Source: Gammaproteobacteria bacterium (GTDB lineage: Bacteria; Pseudomonadota; Gammaproteobacteria; Steroidobacterales; GCA-2729495). From it: 64,000 nt of DNA. Below are positions 9,946 to 18,695 of the stretch, piece by piece. The notes under the pieces are model-generated. The model had not been told where the DNA came from. It worked only from the letters and a program-made list of their open reading frames with translations, and did no database searches. The position numbers and the translations under genes are program-made. Numbering within the stretch: position 1 is the first letter of the stretch; each line of letters starts with the position of its first letter. The stretch lies in NCBI GenBank assembly GCA_030583605.1, contig CP129466.1, positions 248,001 to 312,000 on the forward strand. Reading direction: 5' to 3'.

Positions 9946-10128
9946 TCAGTTGAACAGGTTGATGTTGGGCGCACAGCGGAAGCGGCGGTTGCGCGCATAG
10001 CCGGTCATCTCGCTGAGCACGCCGAGCTTCACCAGCCGGGACACCAGGCTGTTGGCGGTAGCGTAGGTGGTGCCGGTCATCTTCTGCACGTCGTGCACCG
10101 CGACGATCGCCATCCCGAGGGCTGCCTT
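9946..10128 (-). pseudogene. C-terminal fragment of a Fic-family protein
   Basis: An open frame of 60 residues ends with TGA at 9946, 3 bp before the hsdM fragment. It contains a winged-helix-like segment, VHDVQKMTGTTYATANSLVS, followed by GVLSEMTGYARNRRF and a final INLFN. This is the typical C-terminal DNA-binding tail of Fic/DOC proteins. The HPFxxGNGR Fic catalytic motif is absent, and the frame closes at 10129-10131. Fic genes often sit next to type I hsd genes, so this is most likely the 3' end of a deleted neighbour. Assignment is by eye. Confidence 0.6.
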
Positions 10129-10234
10129 TCACATGGGGCCAGAACGGCTCCATATGATGGGCAGCGTTCAACAAGAACGGAAGGCGAGTGTCCTTTTCTG
10201 GTGGCCGGAGGGGCGGCATCCTCCTTGCAACCCC

Positions 10235-11626
10235 CTACTGCACCACCCCCGTCTCCCAGGCCGCGCGCAGCGCGCTGCCGCATTGGGCGGAGGCGAGGCC
10301 CTGCTGGATGTCGCCGTTGGCCAGCGCGAAGCGGGAGATGACGCCGTAGTAGCGCTTGCGGGCGTCGATCCAGGGGTAGAAGCCGAAGGCGCCGGGGCTG
10401 CTGTAGGTGCCGTCGCCGTCCTGCGGGTCGTCCTCGACCCAGTGGGCGAGGGAGTAGTGCCACTGCACGGTCACGGCGGGGCTGTGCACGGCGTCGCAGC
10501 CGGGCCCGATGGCCCAGGCGCAGACGGCGTGGGTGCCGAGTGCGTCGCGCATGTGGAGCTGGCCGCCGACGACGGCGCGCAGGAGGAGCGCGTAGTCGCT
10601 CGCCCGCGCGGCGATGCCCCCGGCGAGCAGGGGCTGGAAGTACTGGAGGGTCACGCCGCCGACGCCGAGGCCGGCGACGATGGCGGGGCCGAGCTCCGCG
10701 GTGTCGAGGTCGTTGATCTCCGGCTGGAAGAGGCCGGCGTGGTTTTCCTCGTGGCCGGAGTTGTAGTCGAACAGGCCATCGGTGGCGGGGTCGTGGTCGG
10801 CGAAGGTCTTGCCGGGCGTGGACGAGGGCAGCGTCAGGCAATGGTTGATGCTGTTGGCGCCGCTCGGCGGTGCCGTGCAGGTGGTGCTGCTGGTCGAGGT
10901 ATCCATGTAGGTGTAACCGCTGGTGAAGTTGAGGAAGCGGATGTCGTCGGCGGTGAGGTTGGCGGCGGCGCCGCGGCGCTGGACGACATACATGCCGTAG
11001 ATCCACTTCGAGGCCGAGGCGATCGGCCAGCGCGTGGCGGCGGTCACCGCCGTGCCACCGGCCTGTGTCGAGCTGCCGCTCGCGAGTGCGGCCTCGCCGT
11101 TGCCGATCTCCCAGTAGAACGGCTGGATGGCGGTGCACCGGGCGTTGCCGGTGGCGGTCTGTGTCACGGCGGCGGCGCTGCCAGGCGTGGGCGGGCCCTG
11201 GCTGGCGGCGGCGATGGTCACGATGGCCGAGCCGGCCGCGCCGGTGTCGAGGTTCGAGGCGGTGTCGCGGGCGCTGATGGCGACCGTGGCGCCGTTGACG
11301 GCTCCGCTGGCGGCGGTCACGACACCCGCGGCGCTGACGGTCGCGACGGCGCTGTCCGCGCTCGCAAACACCTCGCCCGCGGCCGCGAGCACGCGGGTGG
11401 AGCCGTCGCTGTAGGTGCCGACGACCTCGAGCGTCGCCGCGGCGTCGGGTGCGAGCGCCAGGGTGGCGGGCGACAGGGCGATGGCGGTGAGCTCCGGTGG
11501 CGGTGACGGCGGACTTGCCGGGCCCCCACCACCGCCGCCACAGGCGGCGAGTGCGAGCGCGAGCAGCCAGGGCAGGGCGATCCGGCAGTGCCACGGCGGG
11601 CTCCCTGCAATCGGTCGATGCGGCAT
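10235..11626 (-). CDS. Putative lipoprotein with Ig-like and serine beta-lactamase-like domains
   Basis: This is a 463-residue exported protein of uncertain function. A signal sequence ends in the lipobox LALAAC (Cys29), so it is probably an outer-membrane or periplasmic lipoprotein. A Gly/Pro-rich linker precedes a BIG2-like domain at about 44-140. The C-terminal 300 residues resemble penicillin-binding-protein or beta-lactamase-fold serine hydrolases: SASK at 204-207 fits the SxxK nucleophile motif, and YNS at 288-290 is a candidate second motif. No clear KTG triad was found, so enzymatic class and substrate are open. It stands alone on the minus strand in the accessory segment between mnmE and mnmG. 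Confidence 0.6.
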   Translation of the reverse strand: MPHRPIAGSPPWHCRIALPWLLALALAACGGGGGGPASPPSPPPELTAIALSPATLALAPDAAATLEVVGTYSDGSTRVLAAAGEVFASADSAVATVSAAGVVTAASGAVNGATVAISARDTASNLDTGAAGSAIVTIAAASQGPPTPGSAAAVTQTATGNARCTAIQPFYWEIGNGEAALASGSSTQAGGTAVTAATRWPIASASKWIYGMYVVQRRGAAANLTADDIRFLNFTSGYTYMDTSTSSTTCTAPPSGANSINHCLTLPSSTPGKTFADHDPATDGLFDYNSGHEENHAGLFQPEINDLDTAELGPAIVAGLGVGGVTLQYFQPLLAGGIAARASDYALLLRAVVGGQLHMRDALGTHAVCAWAIGPGCDAVHSPAVTVQWHYSLAHWVEDDPQDGDGTYSSPGAFGFYPWIDARKRYYGVISRFALANGDIQQGLASAQCGSALRAAWETGVVQ

Positions 11627-11750
11627 GTCGACTCCTGTCCGGTCGTCGCGGTACCCACGATAACCAACGCGGAGATGCCGCCGGCGTTGACGAGTGCCGG
11701 CGAGGAGGGTGCCGGGCAGGAGCCGGCGGTTCGGCAGGACTCAGCGCAGG

Positions 11751-12947
11751 TCAGCGCACGACGCGCAGGTTCGGCCTCGACGGCCCGCCGGGCTGGTCTT
11801 TCGGCGGGCGCACGGCACTGACGCGCACGCGGTTGCGGCCACTGCGTTTGGCGGCGTACATCGCCTGATCGGCGCGGGTCAGCAGTTCCGGGATGCTCTC
11901 GCCGGGGCGGTACTCGGCCACACCGGCGGATACGGTGATCGAGAGCGTGCTGCCGACGGGGTGCCGGGCCACGGCTTCCCGGACCCGCTCGGCGCAACGC
12001 AATGCGCCCGCGACATCGGTGCCGGGCAGTACCGCGACGAACTCCTCGCCGCCCAGCCGGCCGAGTGCCCGGCGGTAGCGGGTCGGGTTGATGGAATCCA
12101 TGGCGCGCAGCGCCCGGCGGGCGCGCTCGGCGAACACCGCGAGCACGCGGTCGCCCACGACATGCCCGTGGGAGTCATTCAGCGACTTGAAGCGGTCGAG
12201 GTCGAAGATGCAGATGCTGAACCCGCGCCCGGTGCGATCCGCGCGCGCCTTCTCGCGCAACAGCGCCTCCATGATGTACTGCCGGCTGAAGGACTTCGTC
12301 AGATGGTCGCGTTCCGCGTTGCGCGAGACGCGCCGGACTTCCTGCTGCAGGCGGTTGACCTGCGCCGCGAGCTCGAGCTGCCCGAGTTCCAACTGCCGCG
12401 CCCGCCGCACGAGGATGAACAGCATGCCGATGACACCGGCACACTGCAGCAGCTCGCCCCACAGCCCGTCGACGGCACCGCCGGCGAGCAGGCGCACGAC
12501 CACGGACATGGCATAGCCGCCGCCTGCGGCCAGCGCCAGCTGCTGCAGCCGCTCGGACGGCGCGCGTGTGAAGGCGACGAGCACCGCGGTGAGATACATG
12601 CCCGGGACGAGTTCGCCGGGGCCTTCGGCGAGCACGGCGTAGACGGTGGTCCAGGCGATGGCGAGTCCCGCCTGGCCGGTGGCGATGGCGGCATCGACTC
12701 CCGCGCGGGCAGCCGGTGCGTTGAGCAGGGCGAGGAGCAGGTTCGTGACGAGGATCGCGCCGAGCAGCAGTGCGGCGGCGGTGGGCGCCAGCGTGGTGCG
12801 TCCGGCGAGATGGCTCAGCAGCGCGAGTCCGCCCCAGGCGAGATAGAAGGCGGCCGTCGGCAGCACACCGTGCCAGGACCAGTCAGGCGCAATGGCCGCG
12901 TGTTCGCGGCCGCCATCGGCGGGAGGAGATTGGCCGTCGTCTGCCAT
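11751..12947 (-). CDS. Membrane-bound GGDEF protein (putative diguanylate cyclase)
   Basis: This probably makes the second messenger cyclic-di-GMP from two GTP at the inner membrane. The start at 12947 ([12 protein letters not shown]) gives 398 residues; the reading frame is open further upstream, but that would run into the mnmG promoter and start. About six hydrophobic helices fill 27-182, a coiled-coil-like linker covers 183-212, and the GGDEF domain 215-375. The active-site loop reads GGEEF (299-303), with metal-binding Asp residues in FDLDRFK (249-255). The RxxD product-inhibition site five residues before the loop is not present. It diverges from mnmG. Confidence 0.85.
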   Translation of the reverse strand: MADDGQSPPADGGREHAAIAPDWSWHGVLPTAAFYLAWGGLALLSHLAGRTTLAPTAAALLLGAILVTNLLLALLNAPAARAGVDAAIATGQAGLAIAWTTVYAVLAEGPGELVPGMYLTAVLVAFTRAPSERLQQLALAAGGGYAMSVVVRLLAGGAVDGLWGELLQCAGVIGMLFILVRRARQLELGQLELAAQVNRLQQEVRRVSRNAERDHLTKSFSRQYIMEALLREKARADRTGRGFSICIFDLDRFKSLNDSHGHVVGDRVLAVFAERARRALRAMDSINPTRYRRALGRLGGEEFVAVLPGTDVAGALRCAERVREAVARHPVGSTLSITVSAGVAEYRPGESIPELLTRADQAMYAAKRSGRNRVRVSAVRPPKDQPGGPSRPNLRVVR

Positions 12948-13128
12948 GCGTTGTTGTTCTTCTTGGAATATGGCCCGACCGCACCGCGTGCGGATCGAGT
13001 GCGACAAGGTTCGCAGAATCCGTCTGCAGCCGACTGTGACAGGCGTCGCAGGATGCTGCGCCGCGCCGGTTATGGTGAACGCCGCGCCGCCCTCGGGTCG
13101 CGAGACGGTCGCTATACAATGCGCGCCC

Positions 13129-15021
13129 ATGAAGAGCGGGCTGCAATTCGACATCATCGTGATCGGCGGCGGCCATGCCGGCACCGAGGCCGCGGCCGCG
13201 GCCGCGCGGCTCGGCGCGCAGACCCTGCTGCTGACGCAGAATCTCGAGACCATCGGCCAGATGAGCTGTAACCCGGCGATCGGCGGCATCGGCAAGGGTC
13301 ACCTCGCCCGCGAGATCGACGCGCTCGGCGGCATCATGGCGCGTGCGGCGGATCGCGCCGGCATCCATTTCCGGGTGCTGAACGCCAGCAAGGGCCCGGC
13401 CGTGCGCGCGACCCGCGCGCAGGCCGATCGCGCCCTCTACCGGCAGGCGGTGCGCGCCCTGCTCGATGCACAGCCGCACCTGGCCCTGTTCCAGGGCAGC
13501 GTCGCCGCGCTCCTTATAGAGGGCGGGCGCGTGACCGGCGTCCGGACGGAACTCGGCCTTGAACTGCACGCCCGCGCCGTGGTGCTCACCGCCGGGACAT
13601 TCCTGCGCGGGCGCATCCACGTCGGGCTGGACCAGAGCAGCGGTGGCCGGGCCGGCGATCCGGCGTCGGTTGCGCTGGCCGACTGCCTGCGGGAACTGCG
13701 GCTGCGCGTCGGGCGCCTGAAGACCGGCACGCCGCCGCGCATCGACGCGCGCAGCGTGGATTTCGGCGTGATGCACCTGCAGCCGGGCGACGCGCCGACG
13801 CCGGTGTTCTCGTTCATCGGCCGGCGGGCGGAGCATCCGCGCCAGGTGCCCTGCCACATCACCCGCACCACGGCCGCCACCCACGACATCATCCGCGGCG
13901 CGCTCGACCGCTCGCCGATGTACACCGGCGTCATCGAGGGCGTCGGGCCGCGCTATTGCCCGTCCATCGAGGACAAGGTGGTGCGTTTCGCGGCACGCGA
14001 CTCGCACCAGATCTTCGTCGAGCCGGAGGGGCTCGAGGCGAGCGAGCTCTACCCGAACGGCATCTCGACCAGCTTGCCGTACGACGTGCAGGCGGCGTTC
14101 GTCCGGACCATCCCCGGCTTCGAGGCGGCGCGGATCACGCGACCGGGCTACGCGATCGAGTACGACTTCTTCGACCCGCGCGACCTGCGCCCAACGCTCG
14201 AGACCCGGGCGCTGGGCGGCCTGTACTTCGCCGGCCAGGTGAACGGCACCACCGGCTACGAGGAAGCGGCGGCGCAGGGCATCGTCGCCGGGCTCAATGC
14301 CGCCTGCGCGGCGCTGGGGCGGCCGGGCTGGTCGCCGGGCCGCGAACAGGCCTACATGGGCGTGCTGGTGGACGATCTCATCACGCGCGGCGTGGCCGAG
14401 CCCTACCGGATGTTCACCAGTCGCGCGGAGTACCGCTTGCTGCTGCGGGAGGACAACGCCGACCTGCGCCTGACCCCGATCGGCCGGGAGCTGGGGTTGG
14501 TGGATGATCTGCGCTGGCAGCTGTTCGAGACCAAGCGCGAGGCCATCGCGCGCGAAAACTCGCGCCTCGGAGCGATCGTGATCCGCCCGGATTCGCTCGA
14601 TGCCGCCGCGGGCCTGCGCACGCCGCTGCGGCGCGAGCAGCGGGCGCTGGAGCTGCTGCGCCGGCCGGAGATGAGCCACGCTGGACTGAGCGCGCTGGTT
14701 GGCGCGCGGCCGCGCGCGGCCGGGGAGACGGACGAACTTGCGGCACAGATCGAGCAGCAGGTGGAAATCCAGGCGCGTTACGACGGCTACCTGCAGCGCC
14801 AGGAACAGGAGATCGAACGCAGCCGCCGGAATGCCGGTACGCCGCTGCCCGAAGACATCGACTACAGCGCGGTGCGCGGCCTGTCGCATGAAATCCGCCA
14901 GAAGCTCACCGCGCTGCGGCCGGCCGACCTGGCGCAGGCCTCGCGCATCTCGGGCATGACCCCGGCCGCGATCTCGATGTTGCTCGTGCACCTGAAGAAG
15001 CGACGGTTGCGCACGGCATGA
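13129..15021 (+). CDS. mnmG: tRNA uridine 5-carboxymethylaminomethyl modification enzyme MnmG
   Basis: MnmG is the FAD-dependent partner of MnmE in wobble-uridine modification. Starting at ATG 13129 the product is 630 residues (E. coli 629). It begins [20 protein letters not shown] with the FAD dinucleotide-binding glycines, followed by [15 protein letters not shown] and the KTGTPPRID motif. A helical C-terminal domain binds MnmE. TATACAAT at 13113-13120 looks like a -10 close to the start, and no clear ribosome-binding site is visible. The gene overlaps the following opp gene by 4 bp (ATGA), suggesting co-translation. Confidence 0.97.
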   Translation: MKSGLQFDIIVIGGGHAGTEAAAAAARLGAQTLLLTQNLETIGQMSCNPAIGGIGKGHLAREIDALGGIMARAADRAGIHFRVLNASKGPAVRATRAQADRALYRQAVRALLDAQPHLALFQGSVAALLIEGGRVTGVRTELGLELHARAVVLTAGTFLRGRIHVGLDQSSGGRAGDPASVALADCLRELRLRVGRLKTGTPPRIDARSVDFGVMHLQPGDAPTPVFSFIGRRAEHPRQVPCHITRTTAATHDIIRGALDRSPMYTGVIEGVGPRYCPSIEDKVVRFAARDSHQIFVEPEGLEASELYPNGISTSLPYDVQAAFVRTIPGFEAARITRPGYAIEYDFFDPRDLRPTLETRALGGLYFAGQVNGTTGYEEAAAQGIVAGLNAACAALGRPGWSPGREQAYMGVLVDDLITRGVAEPYRMFTSRAEYRLLLREDNADLRLTPIGRELGLVDDLRWQLFETKREAIARENSRLGAIVIRPDSLDAAAGLRTPLRREQRALELLRRPEMSHAGLSALVGARPRAAGETDELAAQIEQQVEIQARYDGYLQRQEQEIERSRRNAGTPLPEDIDYSAVRGLSHEIRQKLTALRPADLAQASRISGMTPAAISMLLVHLKKRRLRTA

Positions 15022-16742
15022 GGGATATCGACCTGCCTGCTGCGCGCCGGGCGCAGGCGGCGACGGTGTACGAACGCGGTGGCGGCTTGAGCCGTGCGCG
15101 CGGGTCCGCGCTGGCGACGTGGTTCCTGGCCGGCCTCCTCGCCGCTTGTGGCGGACCCGCCGATGCGCCGAATTCGGCTGCGTCCGCCGTGCGGATCGGG
15201 GGCGCCACAGGCCGGGAGCTTGCTGAGCAACAGCTGCTGCGCATCGGCAACGGGGCCGAACCCGAATCGCTCGACCCGCATCGTGCCGAGAGCGTGACTG
15301 CCGCCAACATCCTGCGTGATCTATTCGAGGGGCTGACCGCGGAGGGGCCCGACGGCAGTATCGTGCCCGGGGCCGCCGAGCGCTGGGAGTCGAGCGCCGA
15401 CGGACTCACCTGGACCTTCCACCTGCGCCGCGATGGCCGCTGGAGCAATGGCGATCCGGTCACCGCGTTTGATTTCGAGTTCGGCCTGCGCCGCAGTTGC
15501 GATCCGGCCACGCTGAACGAGTACGCGAGCATTCTCTACCCGATCGTCAACGCCGAGGCCGTCGTTGCCGGCAAACTGCCGCCGGCGGCACTCGGCGTCC
15601 GGGCGCTCGACGAGCACACGCTGGAGATCCGGCTGCAGGGGCCGACACCCTACCTGCCCGGGCTGCTCACGCACGCGACCGCTTACCCGGTGCATCGCGC
15701 CACGCTCGAGGAGTTCGGCGCGCAGTTCGCGCGCCCCGGCAAGCTGGTGGGCAACGGTGCCTACCGGCTCACGGAGTGGGCGGTGCAATCGCACATCCGC
15801 CTGGAGCGCAATGCGCATTACTGGGACAACGCCGGCACGATCATCGACGAGGTCCGGTACTACCCCACCGAGAACCAGGATGCCGAGGTGAACCGCTTCC
15901 GTGCCGGCGAACTCGACATCACCTGGACCGTGCCGTTTCGCTAGGTGAAGCTGCTGCGCGAAATCCTGCCGCAGGAACTCGTCATCGCGCCCTACCTCGG
16001 CGTCTACTACTTCGGCTTCAACAACACGCGCCCGCCGTTCAAGGACAACCTCAAGCTGCGCCTGGCGCTGTCCATGGCAGTAGACCGGGAGATCCTCACC
16101 CAGCGGGTGGCCGGTGCCGGTGAGATCGCGGCGTACGGTTTCGTGCCGCCGGTGACCGGGTACACGGGCCAGCAACCGGAGTGGGCGGGCTGGACGCAGG
16201 AGCAGCGCAACGCCGAGGCGCAACGCCTGTACCGCGAGGCCGGTTACTCGGAGGCCAACCCGCTGGTCGTCGAGCTGCTCTACAACACCGACCAGAACCA
16301 CAAGCGGGTGGCCGGTGCGGTCGCCGCCATGTGGAAGCAGACGCTCGGCGTGCGCACGCGGATGATCAACCAGGAATGGAAGGTGTTCATCGAGAATCGC
16401 AAGCGCAAGCTCATCACGCAGGTGTTCCGTTCCGGCTGGATCGGCGACTACAACGATGCCTACAGCTTTTCACAGCTCCTGCATTCGAAGAACGGGCAGA
16501 ACGATCCGGGCTACAGAAGCGCCGCTTACGACGCGTTGATCGACGCGGCCGCCGCGACAGCCGACCCGCAGCGTCGCCGCGAGTTGCTCGAAGCAGCCGA
16601 GCGGCAACTGCTCGCGGACATGCCGCTGATTCCGCTGTACTTCTACGTCTCCAAACGGCTGGTGAAGCCTTGGGTGGGCGGCTTTACCTCGAACATCATG
16701 GATCATCACCGCAGCCAGGACCTCTACATCCTCAAGCATTGA
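15018..16742 (+). pseudogene. oppA: Oligopeptide ABC transporter substrate-binding protein, interrupted by an in-frame TAG
   Basis: This is an SBP family 5 peptide-binding lipoprotein (OppA/MppA type). The signal ends in LLAAC (Cys44). The N-terminal half runs to DITWTVPFR, where TAG at 15942-15944 stops translation. The same frame continues without a break through VKLLREILPQELVIAPYLG to a normal end at 16742. Joined, the protein would be about 574 residues, full family length. Homologues usually carry Gln at this position, so a CAG to TAG change is the simplest explanation. A sequencing error, recent pseudogene or amber read-through are all possible. It overlaps mnmG by 4 bp and leads an intact oppB-oppC-oppDF set. 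Confidence 0.88.
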
Positions 16743-16807
16743 GGAACGCCGGAGCCCGACCGACGCCGATGACAGCGAATATCCCCATGAGCGAATGCCG
16801 GACGGCG

Positions 16808-16845
16808 GGGTGCGGCGCGATCCCTCCCGGCATCGCGCCGCACCC
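16808..16845. repeat. Strong intercistronic hairpin between oppA and oppB
   Basis: A perfect 14-bp inverted repeat (arms 16808-16821 and 16832-16845, GGGTGCGGCGCGAT and its complement) with a 10-nt loop lies in the 154-bp gap between oppA and oppB. There is no U-tract. Such structures in binding-protein transport operons often stabilise the upstream message and reduce downstream expression. That role is inferred here. Confidence 0.75.
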
Positions 16846-16896
16846 GGGTCGTGCAAGGCCCATCGGGCAATGGCGGGTCCGGCTGGCGGTGCGGCC

Positions 16897-17817
16897 ATGC
16901 TGAGGTTCGCGCTGCAGCGCCTGCTCACCGGCATCCCGACGCTGCTCGTGCTCGTGGCGTTGGCGTTTTTCCTGATTCGCGCAGCGCCCGGCGGCCCCTT
17001 CGACGCCGAGCGCCAGTTGCCGCCGGAGATCGAGGCAAACCTGCGCGCTGCCTATCACCTCGACGAACCCCTGTATCAGCAATTCGGGCGCTACCTCGCC
17101 AACGTGGCGCGCGGCGACTTCGGGCCATCGTTCCAGTACCGCGAATTCACGGTCACCGAACTGATCTGGGCCGGCTTCCCGGTGTCGCTGCGCATCGGTG
17201 CGCTCGCCATCCTGCTTGCGGTCGTGGTCGGCGTTGCCGCCGGGAGTTTCGCGGCCCTGCGCCAGAACCGGACAGCCGACCACGCGGTGATGGCCGCGGC
17301 GATGACCGGCGTTTCCATCCCGAACTTCGTCACGGCACCGCTGCTGGTGCTCGTGTTTGCGGTCATCCTCCAGTGGCTGCCGGCCGGCGGTGTCGGCGGC
17401 TGGCGCCACCTCGTCATGCCGGTGGTCACGCTGGCACTGCCGCAGATCGCCTACATCGCGCGGCTCACCCGCGGCAGCATGGTCGAGGTGCTGCGCAGTG
17501 CCTTCATCCGTACCGCGCGGGCGCAGGGCCTGCCGCTGCCGACGATCGTCCTGCGCCATGCGCTGAAACCCGCGCTGCTGCCGGTGGTCTCCTACCTCGG
17601 TCCCGCGACGGCGGCGGTGATCACGGGCTCCGTCGTCGTCGAGCAGATCTTCGGCCTGCCCGGCATCGGCCGGTTCTTCGTCACGGGAGCGCTGAACCGT
17701 GACTACACGCTGGTGATGGGGGTGGTGGTGTTCTACGGCACCCTGATCCTGGTGTTCAACTTCATCGTCGACCTCGTTTACGGCGTGCTCGATCCGCGCA
17801 TCCGCCACGTCCCATGA
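16897..17817 (+). CDS. oppB: Oligopeptide ABC transporter permease OppB
   Basis: This is an inner-membrane channel subunit of a peptide importer. Starting at ATG 16897 (MLRFALQRLLTGIPTLLVLV) it is 306 residues, the same length as E. coli OppB. The frame is open upstream, but no reason was seen to extend it. Six transmembrane helices are predicted by eye. The coupling (EAA) loop reads EVLRSAFIRTARAQGLP before the last helices. A periplasmic DFGPS motif is typical. It pairs with oppC, which it overlaps by 4 bp, and presumably depends on the interrupted oppA or another binding protein. Confidence 0.95.
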   Translation: MLRFALQRLLTGIPTLLVLVALAFFLIRAAPGGPFDAERQLPPEIEANLRAAYHLDEPLYQQFGRYLANVARGDFGPSFQYREFTVTELIWAGFPVSLRIGALAILLAVVVGVAAGSFAALRQNRTADHAVMAAAMTGVSIPNFVTAPLLVLVFAVILQWLPAGGVGGWRHLVMPVVTLALPQIAYIARLTRGSMVEVLRSAFIRTARAQGLPLPTIVLRHALKPALLPVVSYLGPATAAVITGSVVVEQIFGLPGIGRFFVTGALNRDYTLVMGVVVFYGTLILVFNFIVDLVYGVLDPRIRHVP

Positions 17818-18695
17818 GTGCAACCGGCCACGACGAGACCGCGCGCGGCCTGTGGTCGGACGCCTGGTCTGCATTACGCCAGAACCGGGCCGCCGTCGTT
17901 TCCTTCTGGATACTGGTCGCGGTGGCGCTCATCGTGCTGATCGGCCCTGCACTGCTGCCCTACGACTTCGAGCAGACGGACTGGGACAACATCGCCATGC
18001 CGCCCTCGCTCGCAACCGCCCACCTGCTCGGCACCGATTCGCTCGGCCGCGACCTGCTGGCGCGCACACTGGCGGGCGGGCGCGTGTCGCTGGCAGTGGC
18101 ACTGGTGGCGACTGCGGTCAGCCTGCTGATCGGCGTGACCTACGGCGCCATCGCGGGCTACGCGGGCGGCCGCGTGGATCAGCTGATGATGCGCGCCGTC
18201 GACATCCTGTATGCGCTGCCATTCATGTTCCTGGTGATCCTGCTGATGGTGCTGTTCGGCCGCAACATCGTGCTGATCTTCGTCGCCATCGGCGCCATCA
18301 ACTGGCTCGACATGGCGCGTATCGTGCGCGGCCAGACGCTGTCGCTCAGGAACCGCGAGTTCGTCGAGGCGGCGCGGGCCGGCGGCGTGCCGACCGCGCG
18401 CATCATCCGCCGGCACATCGTGCCGAACCTGCTCGGCGTCGTGGTGGTCTACGTCACGCTGACCATCCCGCACGTGATCCTCGTCGAGTCCTTCCTGAGC
18501 TTCCTCGGGTTGGGCGTGCAGGAGCCGATGACCTCCTGGGGCGCGCTGGTCAACGAGGGCGCGCAGGAACTGGAGACGGCATGGTGGATGATCGTGTTCC
18601 CCTCGCTGTTCCTGGCGCTGACGCTGTTCTGCTTCAATTTCCTCGGCGACGGGCTCCGTGATGCGCTGGACCCCCGCGACCGGAGCCAGCCGTGA
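17814..18695 (+). CDS. oppC: Oligopeptide ABC transporter permease OppC
   Basis: This is the second permease subunit, 293 residues (E. coli 302). A cytoplasmic N-terminus (to about 24) precedes a first membrane helix (FWILVAVALIVLIGPALL). The motif HLLGTDSLGRDLLAR is characteristic of OppC/DppC proteins. The EAA loop reads REFVEAARAGGVPTARIIRRH. Overlap by 4 bp with both oppB and the downstream ATPase gene indicates a tightly coupled operon. Confidence 0.95.
   Translation: MSATGHDETARGLWSDAWSALRQNRAAVVSFWILVAVALIVLIGPALLPYDFEQTDWDNIAMPPSLATAHLLGTDSLGRDLLARTLAGGRVSLAVALVATAVSLLIGVTYGAIAGYAGGRVDQLMMRAVDILYALPFMFLVILLMVLFGRNIVLIFVAIGAINWLDMARIVRGQTLSLRNREFVEAARAGGVPTARIIRRHIVPNLLGVVVVYVTLTIPHVILVESFLSFLGLGVQEPMTSWGALVNEGAQELETAWWMIVFPSLFLALTLFCFNFLGDGLRDALDPRDRSQP

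Noticed and set aside
12892..13128. In-frame N-terminal extension of MnmG
   Set aside because: The family starts at [15 protein letters not shown] (13129). The extension overlaps the likely promoter and the divergent GGDEF gene.
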